Assembly: GCA_002337545.1 (NCBI GenBank)
Contig: DDGE01000022.1
Coordinates: forward strand, 20,346-39,608
DNA length: 19,263 nt
Source: Phycisphaerales bacterium UBA1910
Lineage (GTDB): Bacteria > Planctomycetota > Phycisphaerae > Phycisphaerales > UBA1924
Direction: 5' to 3'
The notes beneath the pieces are model-generated. The model searched no databases, had not been told where the DNA came from, and worked only from the letters and a program-made list of their open reading frames with translations. This document shows, piece by piece, positions 7,207-14,140 of the stretch. The position numbers and the translations under genes were made by a program. The first letter of the stretch is position 1. Every line of letters begins with the position of its first letter.

Positions 7207-8162
7207 GATGTGGTGATGATGAAGATGTATACGCTCAGGGTGGTGCCGCCGAGGATGGAGGCGATGGTGCCCAGCGCGATGAGTAATCGTGACGGGCGGA
7301 TAAGCCACCCCAGATGCACTGCACATCCCCAGAAGACAAACAACCAGACCCAGCAGAACATCACGGGCAACCCATCGAGCACGGGGAAAGCCGCGCGTGG
7401 GATCCAATCGAGCTCATACATCGTGCGGATCAGGTGGGTGAGCTCGTAACTCATCGCGATCATGAAGATCGAGAGGATGATCGCACGCACGACATGGCGT
7501 GCGCGAAGCTTGGAAAGTCTGCGGGTGTGCGGGATCGCGAGCAGCACGATCGACCAGAGCAGGAGCATTCCCGCGCTCACAATGTGTGGGGAATGAGAAT
7601 GACCAACTCGGAAATGCCAGCCTCGTCGTATATCCAGCGTCCACTTGTGCGATGATTGTTGCGACCACGGGCGGGGGATCGCGTCGAGGTAGGGGTAGAA
7701 GTATCCGTCGAAGAGCATCTCCGCGTAGGCATAGTTGCCATGCATCTGTTGATACTGTTGGAATGTGACCCGGCTCCAGTTCCAACTTGAGCGGATCCAT
7801 GCGTTGTACCCGTTGGGGATGGCGACGAGGGTGTGGACGATGAACAGCGCAAGGATCACCCACAGCACCAAACGCACGATCGAGACCGGTTTGGCGGGGT
7901 CGAGCTGTTTCCAGAATCGGTGCGGGAGGATCAGGTGGAACGGGGTGCGCAGCGAGCGCCAAACGAAGCTGCGCAATCCCCTTGCGTGCTCAACATACCA
8001 CGGGACCTGCCCCAGCTCCGGGCGCATGACATAGGACCAGTTGAACACAAGCCCGCACTCGGTGCAGATCCCCCGGGTTGGGCACTGCGTACCCCAGGTC
8101 GCGACCTCCCCCGTTTGGTCGTAGCCGCACTTGGGGCAGATGGGTCGATCGCGTTCCTCCAT
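7203..8162 (-). CDS. Zinc-ribbon membrane protein, first tandem paralog
   Basis: The 319-residue product has the same plan as its neighbour: ribbon cysteines at 9, 12, 27, 33 and 36 (CPKCGYDQTGE, CPTRGICTECG), a linker with WYVEHA and LPHRFWKQL (79-87), then hydrophobic segments near 96-115, 195-211, 223-245, 263-288 and 292-316. A cytoplasmic-type loop TRRLSKLRARHVVRA (213-227) corresponds to TRQLVKLRLAHISRA in the paralog and may be a functional element. The ribbon would sit in the cytoplasm or periplasm next to the membrane; five cysteines allow a four-ligand site. I choose MEERDRP at 8162 because it matches the paralog's N-terminus; an in-frame ATG at 8198 would add 12 residues. Function unknown. 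Confidence 0.75.
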   Translation of the reverse strand: MEERDRPICPKCGYDQTGEVATWGTQCPTRGICTECGLVFNWSYVMRPELGQVPWYVEHARGLRSFVWRSLRTPFHLILPHRFWKQLDPAKPVSIVRLVLWVILALFIVHTLVAIPNGYNAWIRSSWNWSRVTFQQYQQMHGNYAYAEMLFDGYFYPYLDAIPRPWSQQSSHKWTLDIRRGWHFRVGHSHSPHIVSAGMLLLWSIVLLAIPHTRRLSKLRARHVVRAIILSIFMIAMSYELTHLIRTMYELDWIPRAAFPVLDGLPVMFCWVWLFVFWGCAVHLGWLIRPSRLLIALGTIASILGGTTLSVYIFIITTS

Positions 8163-8268
8163 GGACTCTGATACGCGCACATTGCAAAAATGTTGCATCG
8201 GTTCTGATTCTCTTTGTGCGCGTGCCCGTTTCTGTTACTCTTTTGATGCACTACAACTACATCAATAC

Positions 8269-8275
8269 GGAGGGG
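8269..8275 (+). promoter_or_regulatory. Strong Shine-Dalgarno for the GxYG-repeat gene
   Basis: GGAGGGG lies 4 nt (6 nt from the GGAGG core) before the ATG at 8280. It stands out because most genes in this window lack such a site. A weak promoter candidate is upstream: TTGTGC at 8214-8219 and TACTCT at 8236-8241, 16 nt apart, with an extended -10 TG. Confidence 0.7.
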
Positions 8276-8279
8276 AATC

Positions 8280-9959
8280 ATGAACTCGCACCTGAACGCA
8301 CTCATCGCGTTGTCCATGCTCGCCGGTAGCTCACTTGCCTCGCCCATTACTTATCAGGGTGTGCTTGAGGACGGCGGTGAATCAGCGGACGGGATGTATG
8401 ACATGGTCTTTACACTCGCGGACCAGCCGGTCGGCGGGTTTGCGCTCCAAGACATCGCGGTTGATGATGTGCAGGTGAGCGGCGGTCTCTTTGAGATCGA
8501 GGTCGACTTCGATGATGTACATTTCACCGGAGCTGACCGATGGCTGGCCGTGAGGATCGAGGGGGCCTTGCTCACACCACGCACGAAGATCAACTACACC
8601 CCGTATGCCATCCGCGCAACGAGCGCTCAGGAAGCCGATCTGGCGTTCGACCTGCAGGTGCCGTGGGTTGTCGTGGATACGCAGGAGATCATCGATGCTA
8701 CCTCTACACGCAGCACCGCGATCAGCGGGCGGGCCACCAGCCTGACCGGATCACACGCGGGTGTCTACGGCCAGAGTGATTCAGAATCGGTAGATGCCGT
8801 CGGTATCCACGGCGTGATCTCCGACACCGAACCCGGGTTCTTCTCCGCGGGCGTCTACGGAGAAAATCGTGGCGAGGGCACGGCGGGCTTCGGGGTCTAT
8901 GGCACCCACGCCGGCGAAGGCTACGGGGTGTACGGGCGCTCTGAGGGCGACGGCTACGGGGTGTTCGGGACCGCGCCGTCGGGGTTCGGGCTGTACGGCA
9001 CAAGCCAGACCGGAACCGGTATATATGGGTTCACGAACACTGGCGCTGAGGCACTCCACGCACGGACCGCGAACGGTGATCGGGCTGTTTTCGCTGACAA
9101 CACGAACTCCGGTACTGAGGCCTATCTCGCCACGGAGATGTACGGTCTTGAGGCGTACAACATCGATACGCCTGGAACCGGAACGGGCTTATACGCAGAG
9201 GGCGGACAGATCGGGATCGAGGCAGTCGCGGACGCGATTGGTGATGGCGGCGGAATGCTCACGCGGATCGGCGTGAACGCTCGGGCGGGTGGGCCGACGG
9301 TCATTGGGAACGAGTTCTATGGCGTGTATACTCGTGCCGAAGCCCCGGTTATCGAGGGAGCAAACACCGCATATGGGATCTATTCCGGGGCACAAACTGG
9401 TGACATGTTTAACACCGCGTACGGTGTATATAGCGAGGTGTTTGGTCCCGCAGGAGTCAAGTTCGCTGGCTATTTTCAGGGCGATGTGCACATCGCGGGC
9501 ACGCTGTCAAAGTCTTCGGGTTCATTCAAGATTGATCATCCTTTGGAGCCAGAGAACAAATACCTCTCGCACTCGTTTGTTGAATCGCCGGATATGACGA
9601 ACATATACCACGGCGTTGAAACACTCGATGCAAGCGGCGGCGCAGTGGTCGCGCTCCCGGGATACTTCGAGGCCCTCAATCGTGACTTCCGCTACCAACT
9701 CACGGCGATCGGGGCACCGATGCCAAACCTGTACATCGCTTCAGAGATCTCGTCCAACCAGTTCGTCATCGCGGGTGGCGTGCCCAACGCAAAAGTGAGC
9801 TGGGAGGTGATGGGCGTGCGCCAGGATCCGAGCGCAATCGAGAACCCGATCATTGTTGAGGAGGAGAAGCCCGATCGGCACAAAGGCAAGTACCTCGATC
9901 CCGCAGCATTCGGCCTCGATGATTCGCACGCGATCCATCCGGGTCCGCAGGAGAACTGA
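8280..9959 (+). CDS. Secreted GxYG-repeat protein with conserved C-terminal domain
   Basis: The 559-residue product has a signal peptide (residues 1-20, cut after SLA) and three regions. Residues 22-115 begin with ITYQGVLEDGGESADGMYDM and hold a beta-rich module seen at the start of many planctomycete exported proteins. Residues 160-250 carry eight GxYG-type turns (at 161, 175, 191, 205, 216, 227, 237 and 247), spaced 14-16 residues at first and then 10-11, followed by looser copies such as YGVYTRA, YGIYSGA and YGVYSEV up to about 385. Residues 397-530 are a conserved end domain: AGYFQGDVHIAGTLSKSSGS, then FKIDHPLEPENKYLSHSFVE, then LNRDFRYQLTAIGAP and KVSWEVMGVRQDP. I have seen this end domain in Bacteroidota, cyanobacteria and planctomycetes, without a function. 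The layout suggests a beta-helical or fibre-like surface or extracellular protein. No PEP-CTERM-type sorting signal is visible at the end. Confidence 0.85.
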   Translation: MNSHLNALIALSMLAGSSLASPITYQGVLEDGGESADGMYDMVFTLADQPVGGFALQDIAVDDVQVSGGLFEIEVDFDDVHFTGADRWLAVRIEGALLTPRTKINYTPYAIRATSAQEADLAFDLQVPWVVVDTQEIIDATSTRSTAISGRATSLTGSHAGVYGQSDSESVDAVGIHGVISDTEPGFFSAGVYGENRGEGTAGFGVYGTHAGEGYGVYGRSEGDGYGVFGTAPSGFGLYGTSQTGTGIYGFTNTGAEALHARTANGDRAVFADNTNSGTEAYLATEMYGLEAYNIDTPGTGTGLYAEGGQIGIEAVADAIGDGGGMLTRIGVNARAGGPTVIGNEFYGVYTRAEAPVIEGANTAYGIYSGAQTGDMFNTAYGVYSEVFGPAGVKFAGYFQGDVHIAGTLSKSSGSFKIDHPLEPENKYLSHSFVESPDMTNIYHGVETLDASGGAVVALPGYFEALNRDFRYQLTAIGAPMPNLYIASEISSNQFVIAGGVPNAKVSWEVMGVRQDPSAIENPIIVEEEKPDRHKGKYLDPAAFGLDDSHAIHPGPQEN

Positions 9960-9970
9960 TCACTGGGAGT

Positions 9971-10870
9971 TCAGCTAATGCGAACGATCTGTTGTTCGCA
10001 CTGTTCAACCGTCGGCTCGTGCTCGAGGTCGATCGGTAGATACACGGCTCGGTTGTGGTCGGTGTTGAGCACAATCGCGTTGGGCTCGACGATGTTGTAG
10101 CCCTTGTCGGCGTGCTCGTGCCCGAGGATGAACAGGTTGACCCCCCATCGCTCGGTGAGGTCTTCGAGCTGGTCGTGGTCGTAGCCGCGCCCCCAGACCA
10201 TGAGGTGGGCCGAGCCGACCCGGGGCTCGTAGTCTTTTTCGGTCAGCTCGCGATCGATGATTGACGCGTCAAACCGTCCCATCGAAGCCGGGCCGGGCAA
10301 CGAGTGGGCACACAGGATATCGCCCTGCGGGCATCTGCAACGCAACGCGATAGGCATCGCGAAGACGAAGTCGCGGATGGCTTCGAAGACGATGTCGGAC
10401 TTGTCGCCAAAGACGGACTCGACACCCGCATCGAAGGCCTTCACGCACGGGACGCCGCTCTTCATGATCCCGGAGCCGATCGCCTGCGCGAGTTCGTGGT
10501 TCGCGAGCAGGATGTGCACCAGTTCGGGGTGCAGAGACTTGAGCGCCGCGACGCGGGTGAGCCCGCGATAGGAGGTGTCCAGCGGCAACCCGGGCTGCTC
10601 GGGCAACTCCCCATGGATGATCTCGTGGAGCGTGAGGTGCTTTTCCTCGGCACCGAACTCCCCATCGAGGCCCGCAGCGCTGAGGACGGCTTTGAAGTTT
10701 TTGGGATGATCGTGCGTGTCGCCCGTGGCGATCAGCTGCCCGGGGGATTCGATGTAATCGATCGAACCGCGTCGGCACGATGCCTCACGCATGGCCTTGG
10801 CACCCGCTCGGAGGGTGTCGACGACTTCATCGAGATCGTTGAGATCGAGGGTCCACATGACACAGTGCAT
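9971..10870 (-). CDS. Calcineurin-like metallophosphoesterase
   Basis: The 299-residue cytoplasmic product has most of the metal-binding motifs of the calcineurin-like phosphoesterase fold: GDTHDH (50-55), ANHELAQ with Asn124-His125-Glu126, CAHSLPG with His189, and GHEHADKGY with His251 and His253. The usual second motif GDxxD between the first two is not visible; its place is taken by LHEIIHGELPEQ (81-92). This fits my memory of a planctomycete subgroup that has an ELIHG-like sequence there. The start could also be the ATG at 10858 (Met5). The gene is 50 nt downstream of the Ser/Thr kinase gene on the same strand, so a kinase/phosphatase pair is likely. The substrate could be a phosphoprotein or a small molecule; the sequence does not decide. 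Confidence 0.85.
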   Translation of the reverse strand: MHCVMWTLDLNDLDEVVDTLRAGAKAMREASCRRGSIDYIESPGQLIATGDTHDHPKNFKAVLSAAGLDGEFGAEEKHLTLHEIIHGELPEQPGLPLDTSYRGLTRVAALKSLHPELVHILLANHELAQAIGSGIMKSGVPCVKAFDAGVESVFGDKSDIVFEAIRDFVFAMPIALRCRCPQGDILCAHSLPGPASMGRFDASIIDRELTEKDYEPRVGSAHLMVWGRGYDHDQLEDLTERWGVNLFILGHEHADKGYNIVEPNAIVLNTDHNRAVYLPIDLEHEPTVEQCEQQIVRIS

Positions 10871-10920
10871 ATCGGCCCGATGGGGCGGGCGGGGTCAGAT
10901 CTGGGTTTCAGAAATAGGAA

Positions 10921-11811
10921 TCAGTCCGCCTGCGTCATTGATTCCGCACGCAGCACGCCGAGGATCATGTCGAGCTTGTCGGCGACGAAATGCATCGATT
11001 CGGGGCGTCGATCGATATCGACCTCGACACACGCCATGATGATGTCGTTGAGCCGGTCCGGGACGAGCGGGTTGATTTCTGAGACGGGCGTCGCCTTCTC
11101 GATGAGCGAATCGTCCAAGGAACCCATGAGCGAGTCCTTCTGGTGCCCCATCGCCGTCGGGATGTTCTTGCCAGTCAGGACCCAGTACATCGTCGCGCCG
11201 AAGTTGTAAATATCGGTTTTGGGCGTGATCTCACGCCGGTGGACCTGCTCGGGTGCGATGTAATCCGGGGTGCCCTGGATGCGCTTTTTGATCGTGCCGA
11301 TCTTGCAGGACTGCCCGAGGTCGATCAGCTTTGCCGTGTGATTCCCATCGAGATCGACACCCACGATGACATTGTGTGGCTTCATGTCCGCGTGGACAAA
11401 CCCACGATCATGCATCTGGGCGAGGGCGTCGGCTGTCTGCTGGAAGATATCAACGAGGGTCGCGAGATCGTCGGGCTGTTCCTCGTGCAGAGAGATTCCG
11501 TCCACGAGTTCCATGACGAGGTAGAGCTCGTTGGTCTTGAGCAGCGACCCCTTCTTGATGATGCGCGGGATTTTGCGGATGGAATCGTGATCGAGCTGAG
11601 ACGCGATTTTGTATTCCGTCTCCGTTTGATCGAGGAAGCGCTGTTCCTTTGGATTGTTCTTGATCACATGCTTGAGCGCCCAGATCTGCTTGGTCTTCGG
11701 ATCCTGCACAAGATAGATCACAGACGCAGCTCCGCGTCCGATCTCAGAGATCACCCGATACCCCTCTACGGTATCGCCCTTCTTCCAGACTGCTACAGGA
11801 TCTGTCGTCAT
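10921..11811 (-). CDS. Ser/Thr protein kinase, kinase domain only
   Basis: The 296-residue product is almost entirely a Hanks-type kinase domain with no membrane segment. Visible elements are the glycine-rich loop IGRGAAS (24-30), Lys47 (ALKHV), the helix-C glutamate near 64-66, the catalytic loop HADMKPHN (140-147) with Asp142, Lys144 and Asn147, DLG (164-166) in place of DFG, GTPDYIAPE (180-188) and Asp200. All residues needed for phosphotransfer are present. The catalytic loop has Ala instead of Arg before the Asp, so it is a non-RD kinase and may not need activation-loop phosphorylation. The frame is open upstream to 11898, but that part is unlike a kinase; MTTDPVAVW at 11811 is the natural start. 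It probably acts with the phosphoesterase downstream. Confidence 0.92.
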   Translation of the reverse strand: MTTDPVAVWKKGDTVEGYRVISEIGRGAASVIYLVQDPKTKQIWALKHVIKNNPKEQRFLDQTETEYKIASQLDHDSIRKIPRIIKKGSLLKTNELYLVMELVDGISLHEEQPDDLATLVDIFQQTADALAQMHDRGFVHADMKPHNVIVGVDLDGNHTAKLIDLGQSCKIGTIKKRIQGTPDYIAPEQVHRREITPKTDIYNFGATMYWVLTGKNIPTAMGHQKDSLMGSLDDSLIEKATPVSEINPLVPDRLNDIIMACVEVDIDRRPESMHFVADKLDMILGVLRAESMTQAD

Positions 11812-12192
11812 GCTTGCAATGCTCTCGCGTTCCCCGGTTCTAACCTTACGACAAGGTCCATCGGAAGGCACCATGCGTGGGGCAGGGTGAGATGACACCC
11901 TCAGGTGTCGTTATTCGGCTTAATCCCCGCCCGATTCCAGCCCGAAGGACCAGAAACGCGGTTATCGGCAATGATGGTATCCACCCTGCGCACGCCTGCC
12001 GAGTGTGCGCTCACAGAGTCTTTATGTTTTCGAGAGTCCGGGGACGAGCCCCAGCAACTCGATAACACCAGGCGACCCGGCGAGAGTTGGGACGCCAGAC
12101 GAGTGCTGGGCACCCCATCATACGCACAGCACGCGCACACGGATGCGTTCAACAGGCGCGGCAAGCGGATTCGTAGACTGGAATAGGGAAAA
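11812..12192. other. Gene-free interval between kinase and amidase-like genes
   Basis: No credible coding frame is visible here, and the flanking genes are both leftward. The interval should hold the kinase promoter, but I cannot pick a good one. It contains a short hairpin GACACC-CTCA-GGTGTC (11894-11909), a hairpin with arms GCGCAC 11988-11993 and GTGCGC 12005-12010, and a longer REP-like palindrome at 12050-12115. Confidence 0.6.
12050..12115 (-). repeat. Possible single-hairpin relative of repeat family A
   Basis: CCCAGCAACTCG (12050-12061) pairs with CGAGTGCTGGG (12100-12110) with one bulged A. Inside, GGCGaCCC (12071-12078) pairs with GGGaCGCC (12089-12096) around one A-A mismatch. On the minus strand the foot reads GGGTGC, as in the elements at 456 and 652. 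Beyond the stem comes GGACTCTCG, close to GGATTCTCG at the same place in the A' spacer. No second hairpin of the pair is present. This relationship is tentative. Confidence 0.35.
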
Positions 12193-12840
12193 TCAATCCA
12201 TCGAGGCGAGCAGATCATCAAACTGCGCCCGCGGGAAGAACTGCCCGGGCGACGAGGTGCCCGCGAGATCTTTGTGCAGATGGATCGAATCGGCCCCGAT
12301 CCCCAGTTCATCGCTCAGCGAGTCAACGAGCTGGGCGAGCCGGTAGAGCTGCTCTTCGGAGAAGGGACGACGATCGCCGTCGCCGACAAGGCAGATCTCG
12401 ATGGCATTGCTCGAGTTAAACCCCGAGTTGATCCCGGAGAGGTCTGCGCCGGCCTGCTGATCGAGCCAGCGATAGCCGACATGGATCTCGCCGTCACCCA
12501 TTCGCTTGCCATTACCGATCACGAAGTGGAAACCCAACCCGTCGTAGCCGAGGGACTTGTGTTCCTGCGCGATATCCGCGGGCGAACCAGCTGGCTGGCC
12601 AGAATGGACGATCACGATTGAATCCCAGCGGGTTTCTTCGATCGGATTGGAGGTCTGGAAGATCGACTCCATCCCCACGGTCCGCTCGATACCCATGAGC
12701 GGCGTCAACGAACGCCCACCCGTGCGGGTCGCGTTGCCCGAATCGAGCGCCGAGAGCACACCGATTCCGAGTGTCATACCGATACCGAGCACGCCCCAAA
12801 CAACTTTGGTGCGCATCGCTCGTGCTGGCCTGGATGACAT
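12193..12840 (-). CDS. Amidase_2/PGRP-like exported protein, probably non-catalytic
   Basis: The 215-residue product has one hydrophobic segment at about 12-32 (anchor or signal) and an N-acetylmuramoyl-L-alanine amidase type 2 fold from about 73. Family landmarks are SIVIVHSGQPAGSP with His79, LGFHFVIGNGKRMGDGEIHV (102-121), NAIEICLVGDGDRRPF (145-160) and HLHKDLAGTSSPGQFFP (187-203). In active members the last motif contains HxDLxxTxCPG: His189 is kept, but the zinc-ligand Cys is Ser197. The conserved Tyr of GYHFVI is Phe104, and the usual GAH is GAD (131-133). These changes predict peptidoglycan binding without cleavage. The frame extends upstream to 12978; I use MSSRPARAMRTK, with MRTK at 12816 also possible. 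Confidence 0.75.
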   Translation of the reverse strand: MSSRPARAMRTKVVWGVLGIGMTLGIGVLSALDSGNATRTGGRSLTPLMGIERTVGMESIFQTSNPIEETRWDSIVIVHSGQPAGSPADIAQEHKSLGYDGLGFHFVIGNGKRMGDGEIHVGYRWLDQQAGADLSGINSGFNSSNAIEICLVGDGDRRPFSEEQLYRLAQLVDSLSDELGIGADSIHLHKDLAGTSSPGQFFPRAQFDDLLASMD

Positions 12841-13020
12841 CGATTGATGTGGCAATGTTGGTCTCGTGACAAGCGGGATGAAGAACCGACTCCCTAAGAG
12901 TATCAATACCATTCGGAACACGGAGGTGTTTTTCTTGCACATTGACGCGCAAATTGTGGAATGCGCAGCGCAATCCAATCCGAGGCGCTCAATCTAACTT
13001 GCATATCCCGAACAGATGGA

Positions 13021-13058
13021 ATCACGGCGCGCATTTATGCGCGTGATCGGACGATCAC
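13021..13058 (-). other. Mutually exclusive hairpins at the end of the small lipoprotein gene
   Basis: CGCGCA-TTTA-TGCGCG (13028-13043), extendable through ATCAC/GTGAT at 13021-13025 and 13043-13047, competes with GTGATCG-GA-CGATCAC (13043-13058). The second hairpin includes the stop codon at 13055-13057. Neither is followed by a T-run on the minus strand, so this is not a textbook intrinsic terminator. Confidence 0.35.
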
Positions 13059-13282
13059 TCATCGCGCACAAGGAGTCGATCTTTCAGATTTGGTGTACGC
13101 CGACCATACTCGTCTTCCAGATACGGCTGTGCTCGCTGCGATCGGGACTGGTCATACCGATCGAACTGGCTCCGTTGATCATCGGGGCGGAGCGCCGTCT
13201 TCTGACACCCGCTCACAACAACGCACAGAGCGGTCGTGAGGATCAGGGCGGGAACTGACTTCTTCGCGTGCATACGGGTCAT
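13055..13282 (-). CDS. Very small lipoprotein
   Basis: The 75-residue product has a clear lipoprotein signal: basic N-terminus MTRMHAKK, hydrophobic core, lipobox VSGC with Cys26. The mature part is about 50 residues, polar and charged: PDDQRSQFDRYDQSRSQR, then EDEYGRRTPNLKDRLL. I recall short planctomycete lipoproteins with a comparable SQFDRYD and DEYG layout but no function. An alternative start is the second Met at 13273. The start has no Shine-Dalgarno sequence but has TGATACGAT 6 nt upstream. It lies downstream of the trmL terminator, so it has its own promoter. Confidence 0.75.
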   Translation of the reverse strand: MTRMHAKKSVPALILTTALCVVVSGCQKTALRPDDQRSQFDRYDQSRSQRAQPYLEDEYGRRTPNLKDRLLVRDE

Positions 13283-13288
13283 GTTCTC

Positions 13289-13297
13289 ATCGTATCA
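13289..13297 (-). promoter_or_regulatory. TGATACGAT promoter-like motif 6 nt before the ATG
   Basis: Read leftward, the nonamer ends 6 nt before the start codon at 13282. It is identical in sequence and position to the motif before the Dabb lipoprotein gene (3850-3858). Read as an extended -10 it would give a leaderless message. No -35 match is present at 17 nt. Confidence 0.45.
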
Positions 13298-13330
13298 CCC
13301 GATCACGATGAGTGCGTTCAGGAAGCGGTG

Positions 13331-13368
13331 AAAGAAAACAGTGCACCACCGTAAGGCGGCACACTGTT
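13331..13368 (-). terminator. Intrinsic terminator of the trmL transcript
   Basis: On the minus strand the order is AACAGTG-TG-CCGCC, loop TTAC, GGTGG-TG-CACTGTT, then a T-rich run TTCTTTC. In minus-strand RNA all 14 stem positions pair, three as G-U wobbles; on the plus strand these would be mismatches, so the structure is built for the leftward transcript. It lies about 150 nt beyond the trmL stop and before the small lipoprotein gene. Confidence 0.8.
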
Positions 13369-13517
13369 CTGGAGAGAGGAGAGAATCCGGGTCACACTGG
13401 TCGGCCCAGCACCTCTTCAGTGCCGTTCCAAATGAGAGAGAGTCTGTCAACTACAGATATACGAAGACTTCGTTCACCTGTTCGATCAAGAGTCCAAAAA
13501 TCTCGAAGAATCGGCGC

Positions 13518-14135
13518 TCATTCCACGCAGAACCCCTTTGTTGAGGGGTGTAGCAAGCGCCCATCTCTATCCACGACCACCTCCCCAGACCCGTACATAT
13601 TCCGAATCGCCGAATACACACACACCGCGACGCAGGTGGAGAGGTTGAGCGAACGCTCTCCAGGCACCATGGGCACACTGATCCGCTGTGACTCCGGCAC
13701 GCGATCGAGGACTTCGCTCGACAAGCCCCTGGTCTCGCGACCAAACACGAGATGATCCCCCACGCCGATTGGTGCATCGAAAATCGATCGAGTCGCGTGC
13801 GAAGTCAGGAACCACGACCGAGCGGGCGGTTCATCCCTCGGCGGGTGCGCCTGAAGATACGCGTCCGCGCTCTGGTGTTCAATAAGATCCAGTCGAGCCC
13901 AATAGTCCAGCCCGGCACGACGGCAAGCCTTCTCATCGATATCGAATGCGAGCGGATGCACGAGATGCAGCCGCGAACCCGTCGTCACGCAAGTGCGCCC
14001 GATGTTCCCGGTGTTGTTCGGGATCTCTGGCTCGATGAGCACCACATGCACGCGTGGCTGTTCTAAACGCACACCCGCGTTCGCGAAATCGCCATCGCGG
14101 GTGTGCTCATGATCGGTTGGGTGTGGCTCGGGCAT
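13518..14135 (-). CDS. trmL: tRNA (cytidine/uridine-34 2'-O)-methyltransferase TrmL
   Basis: The 205-residue product has the SPOUT trefoil-knot motifs of TrmL (YibK), which methylates the ribose of the wobble nucleotide of certain tRNA-Leu species using S-adenosylmethionine. Visible are HVVLIEPEIPNNTGNIGRTC (30-49), LHLVHPLAFDI (56-66), LDYWA (76-80), HLVFGRETRGLS (128-139) and the cofactor-binding end ISVPMVPGERSLNLSTCVAV (152-171). E. coli TrmL is about 157 residues; this one is longer by a polar N-terminal extension of about 27 residues (MPEPHPTDHEHTRDGD) and a small C-terminal tail. No start other than the ATG at 14135 is obvious, though a GTG near residue 29 would remove the extension. 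The gene follows the double-thioredoxin gene by 32 nt. Confidence 0.92.
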   Translation of the reverse strand: MPEPHPTDHEHTRDGDFANAGVRLEQPRVHVVLIEPEIPNNTGNIGRTCVTTGSRLHLVHPLAFDIDEKACRRAGLDYWARLDLIEHQSADAYLQAHPPRDEPPARSWFLTSHATRSIFDAPIGVGDHLVFGRETRGLSSEVLDRVPESQRISVPMVPGERSLNLSTCVAVCVYSAIRNMYGSGEVVVDRDGRLLHPSTKGFCVE

Positions 14136-14140
14136 GGGGG

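Noticed and set aside
8183..8197. Palindrome TGCAA-AAATG-TTGCA in the divergent region
   Set aside because: A 5-bp arm is too short to call an operator, and no similar site is seen elsewhere in the window.
12049..12110. Integron attC-like site, because of nested inverted pairs around GTTGGG
   Set aside because: The required RYYYAAC and GTTRRRY core sites are not in the right positions and no integrase is present.
11905..12346. Open frames of about 100 codons in the gene-free interval
   Set aside because: They have no ribosome-binding site or domain, overlap the amidase-like gene in antisense or cover the palindrome, and look like chance frames in GC-rich DNA.
12917..12936. AACAC-GGAG-GTGTT followed by TTTCTT on the plus strand
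   Set aside because: The stem is only 5 bp and no rightward gene ends there; both flanking genes are leftward.
13422..13450. Perfect TTGACA on the minus strand (13450-13445), possible promoter of a small RNA ending at 13331
   Set aside because: No -10-like hexamer occurs at 15-19 nt (AACGGC at 17 nt), and I recognise no known RNA family such as SRP RNA or 6S in the segment.
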